This document shows, piece by piece, positions 39,760 through 52,247 of a stretch of DNA of 64,000 nucleotides. The stretch comes from an uncultured Roseburia sp. (lineage in GTDB: Bacteria; Bacillota; Clostridia; Lachnospirales; Lachnospiraceae). Below the pieces are notes generated by a model. The model made no database searches. It had not been told where the DNA came from and saw nothing but the letters and a program-made list of their open reading frames with translations. The stretch spans positions 54,751 through 118,750 of the forward strand of contig CANRSX010000012.1 of the NCBI GenBank assembly GCA_947642555.1, read 5' to 3'. Numbering within the stretch: the first letter of the stretch is position 1; each line of letters opens with the position of its first letter. Made by a program: the position numbers and the translations under genes.

Positions 39760-41332
39760 TGTTCTGGTCTCCTTTTTCCTCTTTTGTGATATATTCTATC
39801 TGGCATGAATGCTGTTTTTTCTTCCTGTCGTAACTGATTCCCACCATGATAATCTCACTACAGTCCTCCACCTGCTGCACATAATGCTTCTGCCGGATCT
39901 GTTCGATCGCGCATTCCGGTGTCTGATCAATCTTTAATTCCAGTATGATCGCCGGATCCCCCTTCTTTTTGGGATAAAAGAGATAGTCACAGTACCCCTT
40001 TCCGCTCTTTTCCTCCCGCCTGATGTGATAATCCTTCCGCGCATACAGATAACACAATGTGATGACGCAGGAGAGTGAGTTTTCATCATTATACTGGAGA
40101 AACGGGATTTCTCTGTCATGGACTGACTCCAGTATGGCAGCCACCTTCTGTTCGTCCCCTGTCAGCGTGGCATGCAGCATCTCCTTTGACTGATCTGCGA
40201 TCTCCCGGATCTCTCCCATACTGTCTCTTGTCAGAACACGCTGAAATTTTTCCATCAGTTCATGATTCGGGACTTTAAGATATCCATCGTAATAAGACAA
40301 AAAACCATAAACTACCATCGCCGATAAAATTTCATCCCGCGTATCCAGCCGCTGTTCCGCAGCGCTGTAACCGCTTAAATCCGCCTCCACCGGAATGCCG
40401 GAAGCCATTTTTACAAGATCCTCCCTCACCTCATCCACATTGTGCTCCACACAGTCCGCAATCTCGTTCATCGGCCCTGTCTGAGTCCAGTAGTTCTGGC
40501 AGACTCCGTTTTCCAGTGCGCAGTGCACGGAACGCGGATTAAACAGCCTGCTCCCATCGCTCAGATAATACCCGTCGTACCAGTACCTGAGCTCGTCATA
40601 GCTCACATTTTTTTCCGTCGCGCACAGGCGTTTCACCTCATCGTCCGTCATGCCGAAATACCGTTCAAACACATGATCGTTCATCGCATGGTATTCCACA
40701 AACATATTCAGCTCGGAACCGCTGGCGTACTTGGCAATCGGCAGCACTCCCGTCATATACGCCAGCCCGACATAGGGCTGATCTTTTAACAGTCCTTTTA
40801 AAAACTGCAGATAAGAGACCTTCTGTTCCTCCTTCATGAAACTCTGGCCAAACACACAGTCCCACTCGTCCATAATGAATATAAACGTATCCTTCGTGTC
40901 CACAAACATCTGACTGATACTGCGGTACGTCTTCTCTCTCAGCGCCGGGTATGCCTCACAGAGATCTGATTTCATATTGTCAATGATATTTGTAATATAT
41001 TCCTGATAATTCCCGCAGAAATCCGGCATCCTGCTGAAATCAATAAAAACAACCTGGTACTGATTCCGGTGTTTCCGCTCCTCTGGACGCATTGAAATGA
41101 GAAGTCTGTCAAATAAATCCGCGCTGTCCGTTCCTTTCATGTAATATGCCCCGAGCATCGCCGCATTGACCGTCTTTCCGAAACGCCTGGGACGGGTGAT
41201 GCAGATATATTTATTCGCCGTCCGGATTCTTCCCGAAACCAGCTCAAGCATACCGCTCTTATCCACATAAAATTTACTGTTCACCGCTTCGGCAAATAAC
41301 TGCCGCGGCGTATCCGTATTCAGATAATACAT
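39752..41332 (-). CDS. AAA-ATPase-like protein with C-terminal PD-(D/E)xK nuclease domain
   Basis: 526 residues. The N-terminal AAA-ATPase_like domain (about 5-230) has a P-loop in the family-specific form ITRPRRFGKTVNAAML and a Walker B-like FIFIMDEWDCVF. The C-terminal DUF1703 region has the nuclease core YCDYLFYPKKKGD followed by AIILELKID. Proteins of this type are abundant in anaerobic Firmicutes and Bacteroidetes in many copies; the function is unproven, and defence or selfish-element roles have been suggested. The gene is visibly AT-richer than the flanking genes. Confidence 0.88.
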   Translation of the reverse strand: MYYLNTDTPRQLFAEAVNSKFYVDKSGMLELVSGRIRTANKYICITRPRRFGKTVNAAMLGAYYMKGTDSADLFDRLLISMRPEERKHRNQYQVVFIDFSRMPDFCGNYQEYITNIIDNMKSDLCEAYPALREKTYRSISQMFVDTKDTFIFIMDEWDCVFGQSFMKEEQKVSYLQFLKGLLKDQPYVGLAYMTGVLPIAKYASGSELNMFVEYHAMNDHVFERYFGMTDDEVKRLCATEKNVSYDELRYWYDGYYLSDGSRLFNPRSVHCALENGVCQNYWTQTGPMNEIADCVEHNVDEVREDLVKMASGIPVEADLSGYSAAEQRLDTRDEILSAMVVYGFLSYYDGYLKVPNHELMEKFQRVLTRDSMGEIREIADQSKEMLHATLTGDEQKVAAILESVHDREIPFLQYNDENSLSCVITLCYLYARKDYHIRREEKSGKGYCDYLFYPKKKGDPAIILELKIDQTPECAIEQIRQKHYVQQVEDCSEIIMVGISYDRKKKQHSCQIEYITKEEKGDQNNA

Positions 41333-41427
41333 AGCCCGCCTCCCCCTCTTTTCCGGTATTATACCGTATTCCGCCCGTCTTTACAATCGCCGCCCCTTCC
41401 ATTTTATCAAATAACTTCCCGTGCCGG

Positions 41428-41456
41428 TTGAAATTTTCACATATTTTTACTATAAT
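41428..41456 (+). promoter_or_regulatory. Promoter of the DHH phosphoesterase gene
   Basis: -35 TTGAAA (41428-41433), 17-bp spacer, -10 TATAAT (41451-41456). Confidence 0.75.
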
Positions 41457-41498
41457 GGAGATAGTTACAAACAGACACTGACAAAAAGGAGAAGAAAT

Positions 41499-42419
41499 AT
41501 GAGATTAGTCACACGTTCGGATTTTGACGGACTTGCCTGCGGCGTGCTCTTAAAAGAAGCGGGCATTATCGATCACTGGAAATTTGCACACCCGAAGGAT
41601 TTACAGGACGGGCTGGTGGAGGTCGGCAAAAACGACTGCCTGGCGAACGTCCCCTATGTGGAGGGCTGCGGCCTCTGGTTTGACCACCACTCCAGCGAGC
41701 ATGAGCGCTTACAGTTAGACGGGAAATACGAGGGCGAGAGCCGCATCGCTCCCTCCTGCGCACGCATCGTCTACGACTATTACGGCGGAAAAGAAAAATT
41801 TCCGCGCTTTGACGAGATGATGGAGGCGGTAGATAAGGTCGACTCCGGCAATCTCACCATTGAGGAGATTCAGCATCCGACCGGCTGGATCCTGATCGGA
41901 TTTCTGATGGATCCGCGAACCGGACTCGGCCGCTGGCGCAATTTTACGATTTCCAATTATCAGCTGATGGAAAAACTCTTAGACGACTGCCGCACCCTGA
42001 CCGCGGACGAGATCTTAGAGCTCCCGGACGTAAAGGAGCGCGTCGAGGTCTACTTTGACCAGACCGAAAAGTTTATGGACATGGTAAAGAACTTTTCCGT
42101 CGTGGAGGGAAATGTCATCATCTCCGACCTGCGGAACGTCGACCCGATCTACGCCGGCAACCGCTTCATGCTCTACAGCATGTACCCGGAGCAGAATATC
42201 TCCGCCTGGATCGTCAACGGCCGCGGCGGGCTCGGCTGCAGCGTTGCGGTCGGCTACAGCATCATCAACCGCAGCTGCACGATCGACGTCGGCAGCCTGA
42301 TGTTAAAATACGGCGGCGGCGGACACAAAAAAGTCGGCACCTGCCAGTTCTCCGACGATGTCATGGAGATCGAGGTTCCGAAGCTGTTAAAGGAGCTGAC
42401 AGACCTGTGTAATTCATGA
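41499..42419 (+). CDS. DHH-family phosphoesterase
   Basis: 306 residues. N-terminal metal motif RSDFDGLACG, the signature DHH in LWFDHHSSEHE (about 62-72), and a C-terminal DHHA1 loop YGGGGHKKVGTCQF. Members cleave phosphodiester or phosphoanhydride bonds in oligonucleotides, cyclic dinucleotide products or polyphosphate; this one resembles the short exopolyphosphatase/NrnA-like group. Start ATG 41499 follows AAGGAG by eight bases; upstream in-frame codons overlap the promoter. Ends at a bidirectional terminator. Confidence 0.88.
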   Translation: MRLVTRSDFDGLACGVLLKEAGIIDHWKFAHPKDLQDGLVEVGKNDCLANVPYVEGCGLWFDHHSSEHERLQLDGKYEGESRIAPSCARIVYDYYGGKEKFPRFDEMMEAVDKVDSGNLTIEEIQHPTGWILIGFLMDPRTGLGRWRNFTISNYQLMEKLLDDCRTLTADEILELPDVKERVEVYFDQTEKFMDMVKNFSVVEGNVIISDLRNVDPIYAGNRFMLYSMYPEQNISAWIVNGRGGLGCSVAVGYSIINRSCTIDVGSLMLKYGGGGHKKVGTCQFSDDVMEIEVPKLLKELTDLCNS

Positions 42420-42443
42420 TCGCCGCTTTGCACGCCGTCTCAC

Positions 42444-42480
42444 AAACACCCCCGGACTCCGATGGAATCCAGGGGTGTTT
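42444..42480. terminator. Bidirectional terminator between DHH gene and carB
   Basis: AAACACCCC (42444-42452) / GGGGTGTTT (42472-42480), with inner pairing GGA/TCC. Sits between convergent genes. Confidence 0.8.
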
Positions 42481-42527
42481 CGTTTCTATATTCCGGCACA
42501 CACGATACGCAGACCAGCACGCGGATT

Positions 42528-45752
<3,225 letters not shown>

Positions 45753-45816
45753 ACATACTTCCTTTCTGAATCTGAGTTCCATGCATCAATTCCAAAAAAA
45801 CCCCAAAATCTCATAT

Positions 45817-45845
45817 ATTCTAGCACACTTCCATCGGGCAGGCAA
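45817..45845 (-). promoter_or_regulatory. Promoter of carB
   Basis: Minus strand: -35 TTGCCT (45840-45845), 17-bp spacer, -10 TAGAAT (45817-45822). The leader is short, about 60 nt; no pyrimidine attenuator or PyrR hairpin is visible. Confidence 0.6.
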
Positions 45846-45864
45846 GACGGTTTTGGGGAAAGTT

Positions 45865-47229
45865 TTATGTTATTTCCATCGTCCCGTCCGCAAGGTCTCT
45901 GGCTGCAAACGGAATAAAATAAAACGGCAGCGTGAGCAGCTTCTGCCCCGGGTTATAACCGAAATTATTTTTCGAAACCTTAATGGCACATTCAAACTTA
46001 TTATGGTTTGCAAACTTTTCAAGCGAGTTGAGCGTACCCCTGCCCTTTTTGACGTCAATCGGATAGAGTTTACCGTCTGATTCTGTCACAAACTCAAACT
46101 CAGCGGATGTCCTGCCACGCCAGTAGAACAGCTTATGCCCTTTTGCGATCAGCTCGTCTGCCACAAAATTTTCAAAAAAAATACCCGACAAGGTATTCTC
46201 TCTTTCGCTGGAGAGAAACGAAGCGGCATTGACACCGCTCTGGTAGGAAAACATACCGATATCGCCGAGAAACAGTCGGAAACTGCTCTCATGATCCGGC
46301 ATAACCGGCAATGTAATATGTTCTTTCAGCTGAAAAGACTGATGGATGACGTGCGCCATCGTAAGCCACTGGATGGAGGTTGCAAAATCCCTTGTCTTGC
46401 TCTTTTCTTCAATCAGTCCCGGTGAAAAATTTCTGTTCTCCCTGTTCAGTTCCCTGTAAATATTCTGAAACAGGCTGCGGGATCGCAGAACCGCTTCCGG
46501 ACTGGCCTGATACAAATCCATATCAGAAAGATAATTGTCGTACAATACCTTAAGGATCTCTCTCGACCCGGTCAGATTTTTGTCGTCAATATAGGTTTCC
46601 ACCGCCTCTGGCATCCCGCCCACAAGCAGATACTTATATACCTGCTCCATTGCCAGCTCGTGTATCTTCTGATCCAGCGCCGTTTTGCTTTCATAAGCCT
46701 TTCTGACGGTGTGAAACAATACCTCGTTGCTGTTCATCAAAAATTCGTCAAATGTCATCGGATAGACGGTCATCTGACTGATCTTCCCTACAGGAAACAA
46801 AAATTTACCGTTTTCCTTCGATCCCCTCCTGTGAGTTTCTCTCTGAATTCTGATCCGCACCATTGAACCGGTTGCAATCACGGGAATCTCCCGAAAATCC
46901 TGGCAGAAATATTTCAGTGAGGAGATGATATTGGGACATTCCTGCACTTCATCAAAAATCAGAAGCGTAGTTTCGTTGATCGGTCTGCCTTTCAGAAGGG
47001 AGATGTATTCTATGATTTTCTCCGCATTTGCAGTCCCGGAACAAAACGCACGGATTTCGTCCTCTATTTTGCAGTCAATGTAAAGATAGCTGTTCTTATA
47101 ATAGGTTTCGGCAAAAATATCTTTGACGAGATAGGTTTTTCCCACCTGCCTTGCGCCCCAGACAATCATGGGCTTTTTCCGTTTATTGCGATTCCATTCT
47201 GTCAGTTTTTTCAGTGCATTTCGTTCCAT
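45865..47229 (-). CDS. AAA ATPase with DUF4143-type C-terminus
   Basis: 454 residues. P-loop MIVWGARQVGKTYLVKDIF near residue 21, Walker B LLIFDEVQECPN near 84, sensor strand IPVIATGSMVRIRI near 122, and TVYPMTFDEFLM as in DUF4143 proteins. The C-terminal PD-(D/E)xK-like domain has SAEFEFVTESDGKLYPIDVKK. These ATPases are widespread, variable between strains and of unknown function. Start ATG 47229 has GGAGG seven bases upstream. The gene is clearly AT-richer than carB and aspA around it, a sign of transfer. The same family left the broken copy at 16742. Confidence 0.88.
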   Translation of the reverse strand: MERNALKKLTEWNRNKRKKPMIVWGARQVGKTYLVKDIFAETYYKNSYLYIDCKIEDEIRAFCSGTANAEKIIEYISLLKGRPINETTLLIFDEVQECPNIISSLKYFCQDFREIPVIATGSMVRIRIQRETHRRGSKENGKFLFPVGKISQMTVYPMTFDEFLMNSNEVLFHTVRKAYESKTALDQKIHELAMEQVYKYLLVGGMPEAVETYIDDKNLTGSREILKVLYDNYLSDMDLYQASPEAVLRSRSLFQNIYRELNRENRNFSPGLIEEKSKTRDFATSIQWLTMAHVIHQSFQLKEHITLPVMPDHESSFRLFLGDIGMFSYQSGVNAASFLSSERENTLSGIFFENFVADELIAKGHKLFYWRGRTSAEFEFVTESDGKLYPIDVKKGRGTLNSLEKFANHNKFECAIKVSKNNFGYNPGQKLLTLPFYFIPFAARDLADGTMEIT

Positions 47230-47305
47230 AGGTAAACCTCCGGTCATCTGATACCTGTATTGTGACATAATCTTCACCAATAATCAAGTTATTTTGAAAG
47301 TTAAT

Positions 47306-47350
47306 TGCACCTTTTATAGTGTTATTTTCTATATTATCTGCACCTTTTAT
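47306..47350. repeat. Direct repeats upstream of the DUF4143 ATPase gene
   Basis: TGCACCTTTTAT at 47306-47317 and 47339-47350, 33 bp apart (about three helical turns), within an imperfect 33-bp tandem repeat that also shares GTTATTTT. Lies 77-121 bp before the start codon; candidate regulator site. Confidence 0.5.
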
Positions 47351-47373
47351 GTTCAGCCTGCGCCATTCAAAAA

Positions 47374-47417
47374 ACACCGCCCCCACGGCAAAGCCCTCCG
47401 TGAATGGCGGTGTTTCC
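47374..47417 (-). terminator. Intrinsic terminator after aspA
   Basis: On the minus strand, AAACACCGCC pairs with GGCGGTGTTT across a 20-nt loop with internal pairing, followed by a U run. It lies directly after the aspA stop at 47423. Confidence 0.75.
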
Positions 47418-47422
47418 TCTTT

Positions 47423-48853
47423 TTAAAATTCTTTTACATTTTTCTGATCCAGAAGCTCCTCCGCGGAGATCCCCGGCTCCGTCATGGAATAGGGATCTAA
47501 GATTTTTTCCATCTCCTCCTTTGTGAGAAGCCCGTGCTCTATGATGACATCCTTGACGGACGCCCCGGTCTCGATGGCCTCCTTCGCCAGGTCGGCCGCC
47601 CTCTCATACCCCACATGCGGACAGATCGCCGTGATGATCCCGACGCTGTTGTAGACCATATCCCGGCATCGTTCGACATTTGCAGTGATTCCGGTGATAC
47701 AGTTATCCACCAGGGTTCGCACCGCGTAGGTCAGCGTCTCGATCGACTGGAACAGGTTGTGGAAAATGATCGGCTCGAACGCGTTTAACTCCAGCTGGCC
47801 CGCCTCCGTCGCCATGGCGATCGTCACGTCGTTTCCGATGATGTTAAACGCCACCTGGTTGACCACCTCCGGAATCACCGGATTGACCTTCCCCGGCATG
47901 ATCGACGAACCGTTCTGCTTTGCGGGCAGATTGATCTCGCCAAGTCCCGCTCTCGGCCCCGAGGACATCAGGCGCAGGTCGTTTGACATCTTGGACAGAT
48001 TCACCGCGCAGGTGCGCACCGCGCCGGACACCGACGAATAGCCGTCCAGATTCTGCGTCGCGTCGATCAGGTCGTACGCCTGCACGAGATCCATCCCGGT
48101 CACCAGCGCGATATTGCGGACCACCTTCTGCAGATAGAGCACATCCGCATTCAGTCCGGTGCCGATGGCCGTCCCGCCGAGATTTAAGGAGCTCATCTCC
48201 CGCTTCGCGTGCTCGAAACGGCTGATATCCCTGCGGATCGCCGTGCTGTAGGCGCGAAATTCCTGCCCCAGACGGATCGGCACGGCGTCCTGCATCTGCG
48301 TGCGCCCCATCTTGATCACGGAGTCAAACTCCTCCGCCTTTTCCGAGAGGGCGTCATAGAGACGGTTTAACTGCTTCTCCGCCTTGTGCAGAAGCTTTAA
48401 TGCGGTAAGTCTGCCGCAGGACGGAAATACGTCATTTGTCGACTGTCCGTAATTCACATGATCGTTCGGATTTACGATGGAATAATCGCCCTTTTTTCCG
48501 CCGAGCAGCTCGATCGCACGGTTCGCGATCACCTCGTTCGCGTTCATATTTAAAGAGGTTCCCGCGCCGCCCTGAATCGGATCCACAATAAACTGATCAT
48601 GGAGCTTTCCGGCGATAATCTCATCACATGCTTTGACGATTGCATCCGCGCGCTTTTTATCCAGTCGTCCCACCTCAAAATTCGTGATGGCCGCCGCCTT
48701 TTTGATCTGAGCGATACTGTTGATCGTCTCCGGGTGCATGTTAAGCCCGGTGATATAAAAGTTCTGGGCTGCGCGCAGCGTCTGAACCCCGTAATATACC
48801 TCCTCCGGCACCTCAAGTGCACCGATGGAATCATGCTCGATCCGCGTCTTCAT
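47423..48853 (-). CDS. aspA: Aspartate ammonia-lyase
   Basis: 476 residues. Fumarase/aspartase superfamily with signature GSSIMPGKVNPVIPEVVNQ (flexible catalytic SS loop near residue 320), the first conserved region GRTQMQDAVPIRLGQEF, and the second TSLNMNANEVIANRA. N-terminal MKTRIEHDSIGALEVPEEVYYG is aspartase-type rather than fumarase C. Converts L-aspartate to fumarate and ammonia. ATG 48853 is 20 bp after the fucosidase stop, so it is placed in the fucoside operon and ends at its own terminator. Supplies fumarate as an electron acceptor or for anabolism. Confidence 0.95.
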   Translation of the reverse strand: MKTRIEHDSIGALEVPEEVYYGVQTLRAAQNFYITGLNMHPETINSIAQIKKAAAITNFEVGRLDKKRADAIVKACDEIIAGKLHDQFIVDPIQGGAGTSLNMNANEVIANRAIELLGGKKGDYSIVNPNDHVNYGQSTNDVFPSCGRLTALKLLHKAEKQLNRLYDALSEKAEEFDSVIKMGRTQMQDAVPIRLGQEFRAYSTAIRRDISRFEHAKREMSSLNLGGTAIGTGLNADVLYLQKVVRNIALVTGMDLVQAYDLIDATQNLDGYSSVSGAVRTCAVNLSKMSNDLRLMSSGPRAGLGEINLPAKQNGSSIMPGKVNPVIPEVVNQVAFNIIGNDVTIAMATEAGQLELNAFEPIIFHNLFQSIETLTYAVRTLVDNCITGITANVERCRDMVYNSVGIITAICPHVGYERAADLAKEAIETGASVKDVIIEHGLLTKEEMEKILDPYSMTEPGISAEELLDQKNVKEF

Positions 48854-48873
48854 CTGTCTTTTCTCCCTCCTCC

Positions 48874-50226
48874 TCACTCTGGCTTCTGTGCGTCTTCCTT
48901 TAAGAAAATCTCAACCACAGTGTCCGTCTCATCCGGCAGCGGATAAGAGCTGATCATTCCCGGATTTCCGGAAACCGAACTGAAATGCAGCGCGAAAAAT
49001 GCATTTTCGGAATATTCCTTCAGGTTCCAGAAAAAGCTCTCGGGCACAACCGTATTGTCGCTCACCCTGCGCATTTTCTCCACCATGCCGGCCATTCCGG
49101 GCAGACAGATCGCGCCCGCCTGCTCCTCCATCACATGGGCATAGAGACGGTTGCCGTTTCTGGTGAAGCGCCCCCACTCCGGCTTCGGGATCCCCGCGTA
49201 ACCGCAGCCATAGATACTTCTCCCGTTCTTCTTCATCCAGCGTCCGACCTCTTCTAAGATCTCCGCCGATTCCTCCGGGATCTCGCCCTTCGCATTCGGA
49301 CCGACATTTAAAATGAGATTCCCGTCCTTGCTGACACAGTCCACCAGCATGCGGATCACCATCTTTGCCGATTTATAGTGGTGGTCATTCGCCGCATAGC
49401 CCCAGTGATCGTTTAAGGTCACGCACGACTCCCACGGAATCGGATTGCCGCCCGCGTCACGAAGCCCGTCCGGCGGGATCATCTGCTCCGGCGAAGCGAA
49501 ATCGCCCGAGTACGGCGTGGGATCTAAGGTACGGATCGAACCGGCATCCTCCGCGCTGCCCTCCAGACGGTTGTCGATCACCACGTCCGGCTGAACCTGA
49601 CGCACCATCTCGATTAACTCCGACGCCTTCCACTTCTCGCACTTCATGTCCCCGTAGGAAAAATCAAACCACATGATGTCCAGCTTCCCGTAATTCGTCA
49701 GAAGCTCACGGATCTGCCCGAACATAAACTCCAGGTACCGGTCAAAATCGCGGTTCTCATTCGAGCACTCCGGGTTGTTGCGCATCGGGTGAAACATATC
49801 CCCGTAATGCGGGAAATCCGGATGCCGCCAGTCAATCACGGAAAAGTAAAGGCCCACACGGATCCCTTCCGCGCGGAACGCGTCGAGAAATTCACGCACG
49901 AGATCCCTCCCGCAGGGCGCGTTCGTCGACTTGAAATCCGTCAGCTTACTGTCGAATAAGCAGAAGCCGTCATGATGCTTCGCCGTGAGCACCGCATACT
50001 TCATCCCGGCCTTCTTCGCCAGTCTGGCCCATTCCTTCGGGTCATAATTCTCCGCGGTAAACTCATCCATATACGGCTCATACTGCTCCGCGGTCAGCTC
50101 CGCCGAACCGCGAAGCCACTCCCCGCAGGCCGGGATCGCATACAGACCCCAGTGGATAAACATTCCGAAACGGGCGTCGCGGTACCACTCGGTCCGCTTT
50201 GTTCTCGCCTCAACAACCTTGTTCAT
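48874..50226 (-). CDS. GH29 alpha-L-fucosidase
   Basis: 450 residues. N-terminal GH29 barrel: WYRDARFGMFIHWGLYAIPA, LTAKHHDGFCLFDSKLTDF with the paired His84/His85, and KLDIMWFDFSYG with nucleophile Asp188. A shorter C-terminal beta domain runs from about 350. No signal peptide, so it works on imported fucosides. Length and motifs are typical. It follows the two permease genes after 51 bp and is probably the catabolic enzyme for their cargo. Confidence 0.94.
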   Translation of the reverse strand: MNKVVEARTKRTEWYRDARFGMFIHWGLYAIPACGEWLRGSAELTAEQYEPYMDEFTAENYDPKEWARLAKKAGMKYAVLTAKHHDGFCLFDSKLTDFKSTNAPCGRDLVREFLDAFRAEGIRVGLYFSVIDWRHPDFPHYGDMFHPMRNNPECSNENRDFDRYLEFMFGQIRELLTNYGKLDIMWFDFSYGDMKCEKWKASELIEMVRQVQPDVVIDNRLEGSAEDAGSIRTLDPTPYSGDFASPEQMIPPDGLRDAGGNPIPWESCVTLNDHWGYAANDHHYKSAKMVIRMLVDCVSKDGNLILNVGPNAKGEIPEESAEILEEVGRWMKKNGRSIYGCGYAGIPKPEWGRFTRNGNRLYAHVMEEQAGAICLPGMAGMVEKMRRVSDNTVVPESFFWNLKEYSENAFFALHFSSVSGNPGMISSYPLPDETDTVVEIFLKEDAQKPE

Positions 50227-50277
50227 GTTCCCTCTCCTTTTCTCTCCTGCCCGGCATATCCCGCCCGGGCCATTTTC

Positions 50278-51177
50278 TTATCCCTTCACGGATCCGACCA
50301 TAACGCCCTTCACCAGATGCTTCTGGATCAGCGGGTATAACAGCATGACCGGCACGCAGGCAACCACAATCGTAGAATACTTTAACAGCTCGGACATCCC
50401 CTGCAGCTTCGCCGCCGCGGTAGCGTCCTGCACCTTTGTCATATCCACCTTGCCCATAATCAGGATCTCCCTCATCACCATCGTAATCGGCATCAGGCGG
50501 TCGTCATTTAAATACATCATCGCCGTATAGTAATCGTTCCATCTCCCAACGCCGTAATAGAGCGTCAGCACCGCAAGGATCGGCTTTGACAGCGGAACCA
50601 CCACGCGCATCATGTACTTAAACGGCGTACACCCGTCAATCTGCGACGCCTCGTAGAGCTCATCCGGGATCGTATTCACAATATACGTCCGGCAGATGAT
50701 CATATTATAAGTAGACATCGCCATCGGGATCAGCATAACCCATCTGGTATTGATCATATGAAGTCGGTTCACCAGAATATAGGCCGGCACCATACCGCCG
50801 CTGAAATACATCGTGAACACGAAAAATTTGGAGATCCAGCCACGCGCCGTAAACTCCCTGCGCGAAAGCGGATACGCACACAGCATCGTCATCACCAGGT
50901 TGATGATGGTTCCCACCACCAGATAGAAGAGGGAGTTCGTAAACCCGGTTAAGATCTTTTTATTCTGAAGAACCGCGATATATCCTTTCAGTGTCGGGCG
51001 GACCGGGAATAAGAGCACCTCGCCGCTGATCACTGCCTGCGGATCTGAGAAGGACGCCGACACGATATAAATCAGCGGATATAAAATCACGACCAGAATA
51101 AGACTTAACATGGTATAAATGATAAGCGTAAAAATCTTATCACCCAGCGTCATATTTCGAAATTTTGCCTGTTTCAT
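50278..51177 (-). CDS. Carbohydrate ABC transporter permease (LplC/MalG type)
   Basis: 299 residues, six predicted helices. EAA loop DELYEASQIDGCTPFKYMMR near residue 185; C-terminus QKHLVKGVMVGSVKG. Forms the channel with the permease encoded 19 bp upstream. As in the rhamnoside locus, no ATPase gene accompanies it. Confidence 0.92.
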   Translation of the reverse strand: MKQAKFRNMTLGDKIFTLIIYTMLSLILVVILYPLIYIVSASFSDPQAVISGEVLLFPVRPTLKGYIAVLQNKKILTGFTNSLFYLVVGTIINLVMTMLCAYPLSRREFTARGWISKFFVFTMYFSGGMVPAYILVNRLHMINTRWVMLIPMAMSTYNMIICRTYIVNTIPDELYEASQIDGCTPFKYMMRVVVPLSKPILAVLTLYYGVGRWNDYYTAMMYLNDDRLMPITMVMREILIMGKVDMTKVQDATAAAKLQGMSELLKYSTIVVACVPVMLLYPLIQKHLVKGVMVGSVKG

Positions 51178-51196
51178 ACTCTTCTCTCCTCCTCTC

Positions 51197-52129
51197 CTAC
51201 CACAGACTGGTATCTGAAATCTTCCGGCAGATCGTATTCACAATGACCAGCATCAGGAAGGATACAACCGACTGGAATAATCCTGCCGCGGTCGAGAAGC
51301 CGAAGTTCGCATTTACAATACCGACTTTGTAGACAAACGTAGAGATTACTTCCGATACCGGAGCGTTAATCGTGTTCTGCATCAGGTAAATCTTATCCAT
51401 ACCGATCGACACGACATTGGAGCAGCTGAAAATTAACATGATGATAACGGTCGGCAGAATCGACGGGATATCCACATGCATGATTCTCTGCAGCCTGGTC
51501 GCGCCGTCCACGACCGCAGCCTCCTGCAGCTCCTGGCTCACGCCGGAGAGCGCCGCCACATAGATGATCGAGGAGTAGCCGGCCGTCTGCCAGATACCGC
51601 TCCACACGTACAGCGAACGGAACAGCTTCACATCCCCGAAGAAGTTCACCGGATCCATACCGATCTTCTGTAAGAGCACATTGATGATACCGGTTCTTAA
51701 ATCCATCATCTGCATCATCATACCGACGAGCACGACGATCGAGATGAAATACGGCGCATAGGTCACCATCTGAACCGTCTTCTTGAAAAACTTATTCCGC
51801 ACCTCGTTGATACCGATCGCCAGAAGAATGGGAATCGGGAAGCTCACAATCATCGTATAGATACCGAGAGCCAGCGTATTCTTGATGACGAGAACGCTGC
51901 TCTTTGATGTCAGAAACTGAATAAAATACTTAAATCCGACCCAGTCGCTCCCGAGGATTCCTTTGCGGATGCTGTAATCCTTGAACGCGATGATGATTCC
52001 TCCCATCGGAATATAAGCGAAGATAAATGCATAGATCATCGGCAGGGCGATAATCAGCCAGAACTGCCAGTTATAATTTTTGATCCTTCCGCCTCCCGCG
52101 GCGGATGCATGTTTTGTCTTTTTTGCCAT
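51197..52129 (-). CDS. Carbohydrate ABC transporter permease (LplB type)
   Basis: 310 residues. Basic Lys/Gly-rich N-terminus, then six helices beginning WQFWLIIALPMIYAFIFAYI. EAA loop LQEAAVVDGATRLQRIMHVD is near residue 205. ATG 52129 follows AGGAGGGG; five in-frame codons upstream are not used. Preceded by the attenuating terminator at 52188. Confidence 0.92.
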   Translation of the reverse strand: MAKKTKHASAAGGGRIKNYNWQFWLIIALPMIYAFIFAYIPMGGIIIAFKDYSIRKGILGSDWVGFKYFIQFLTSKSSVLVIKNTLALGIYTMIVSFPIPILLAIGINEVRNKFFKKTVQMVTYAPYFISIVVLVGMMMQMMDLRTGIINVLLQKIGMDPVNFFGDVKLFRSLYVWSGIWQTAGYSSIIYVAALSGVSQELQEAAVVDGATRLQRIMHVDIPSILPTVIIMLIFSCSNVVSIGMDKIYLMQNTINAPVSEVISTFVYKVGIVNANFGFSTAAGLFQSVVSFLMLVIVNTICRKISDTSLW

Positions 52130-52187
52130 AACACCCCTCCTCACTCAGCTGATCCTGTCCGTGTCAGACAGACACATTTTGAAAAAA

Positions 52188-52214
52188 GCCGCCCACAGGA
52201 AGCGGGCGGCTTTT
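52188..52214 (-). terminator. Partial terminator between binding-protein and permease genes
   Basis: GCCGCCC (52188-52194) / GGGCGGC (52204-52210) flanked by A and T runs (six A's at 52182-52187, four T's at 52211-52214). On the minus strand it ends in UUUUUU. Confidence 0.85.
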
Positions 52215-52247
52215 CTGGCTTTTTCTTATCCTGATATCTCCTGCTGC

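Noticed and set aside
47183..47386. 67-codon minus-strand frame with IKGA-N repeats
   Set aside because: The apparent peptide repeats come from the 33-bp DNA repeat, and the frame runs into the ATPase start in another frame.
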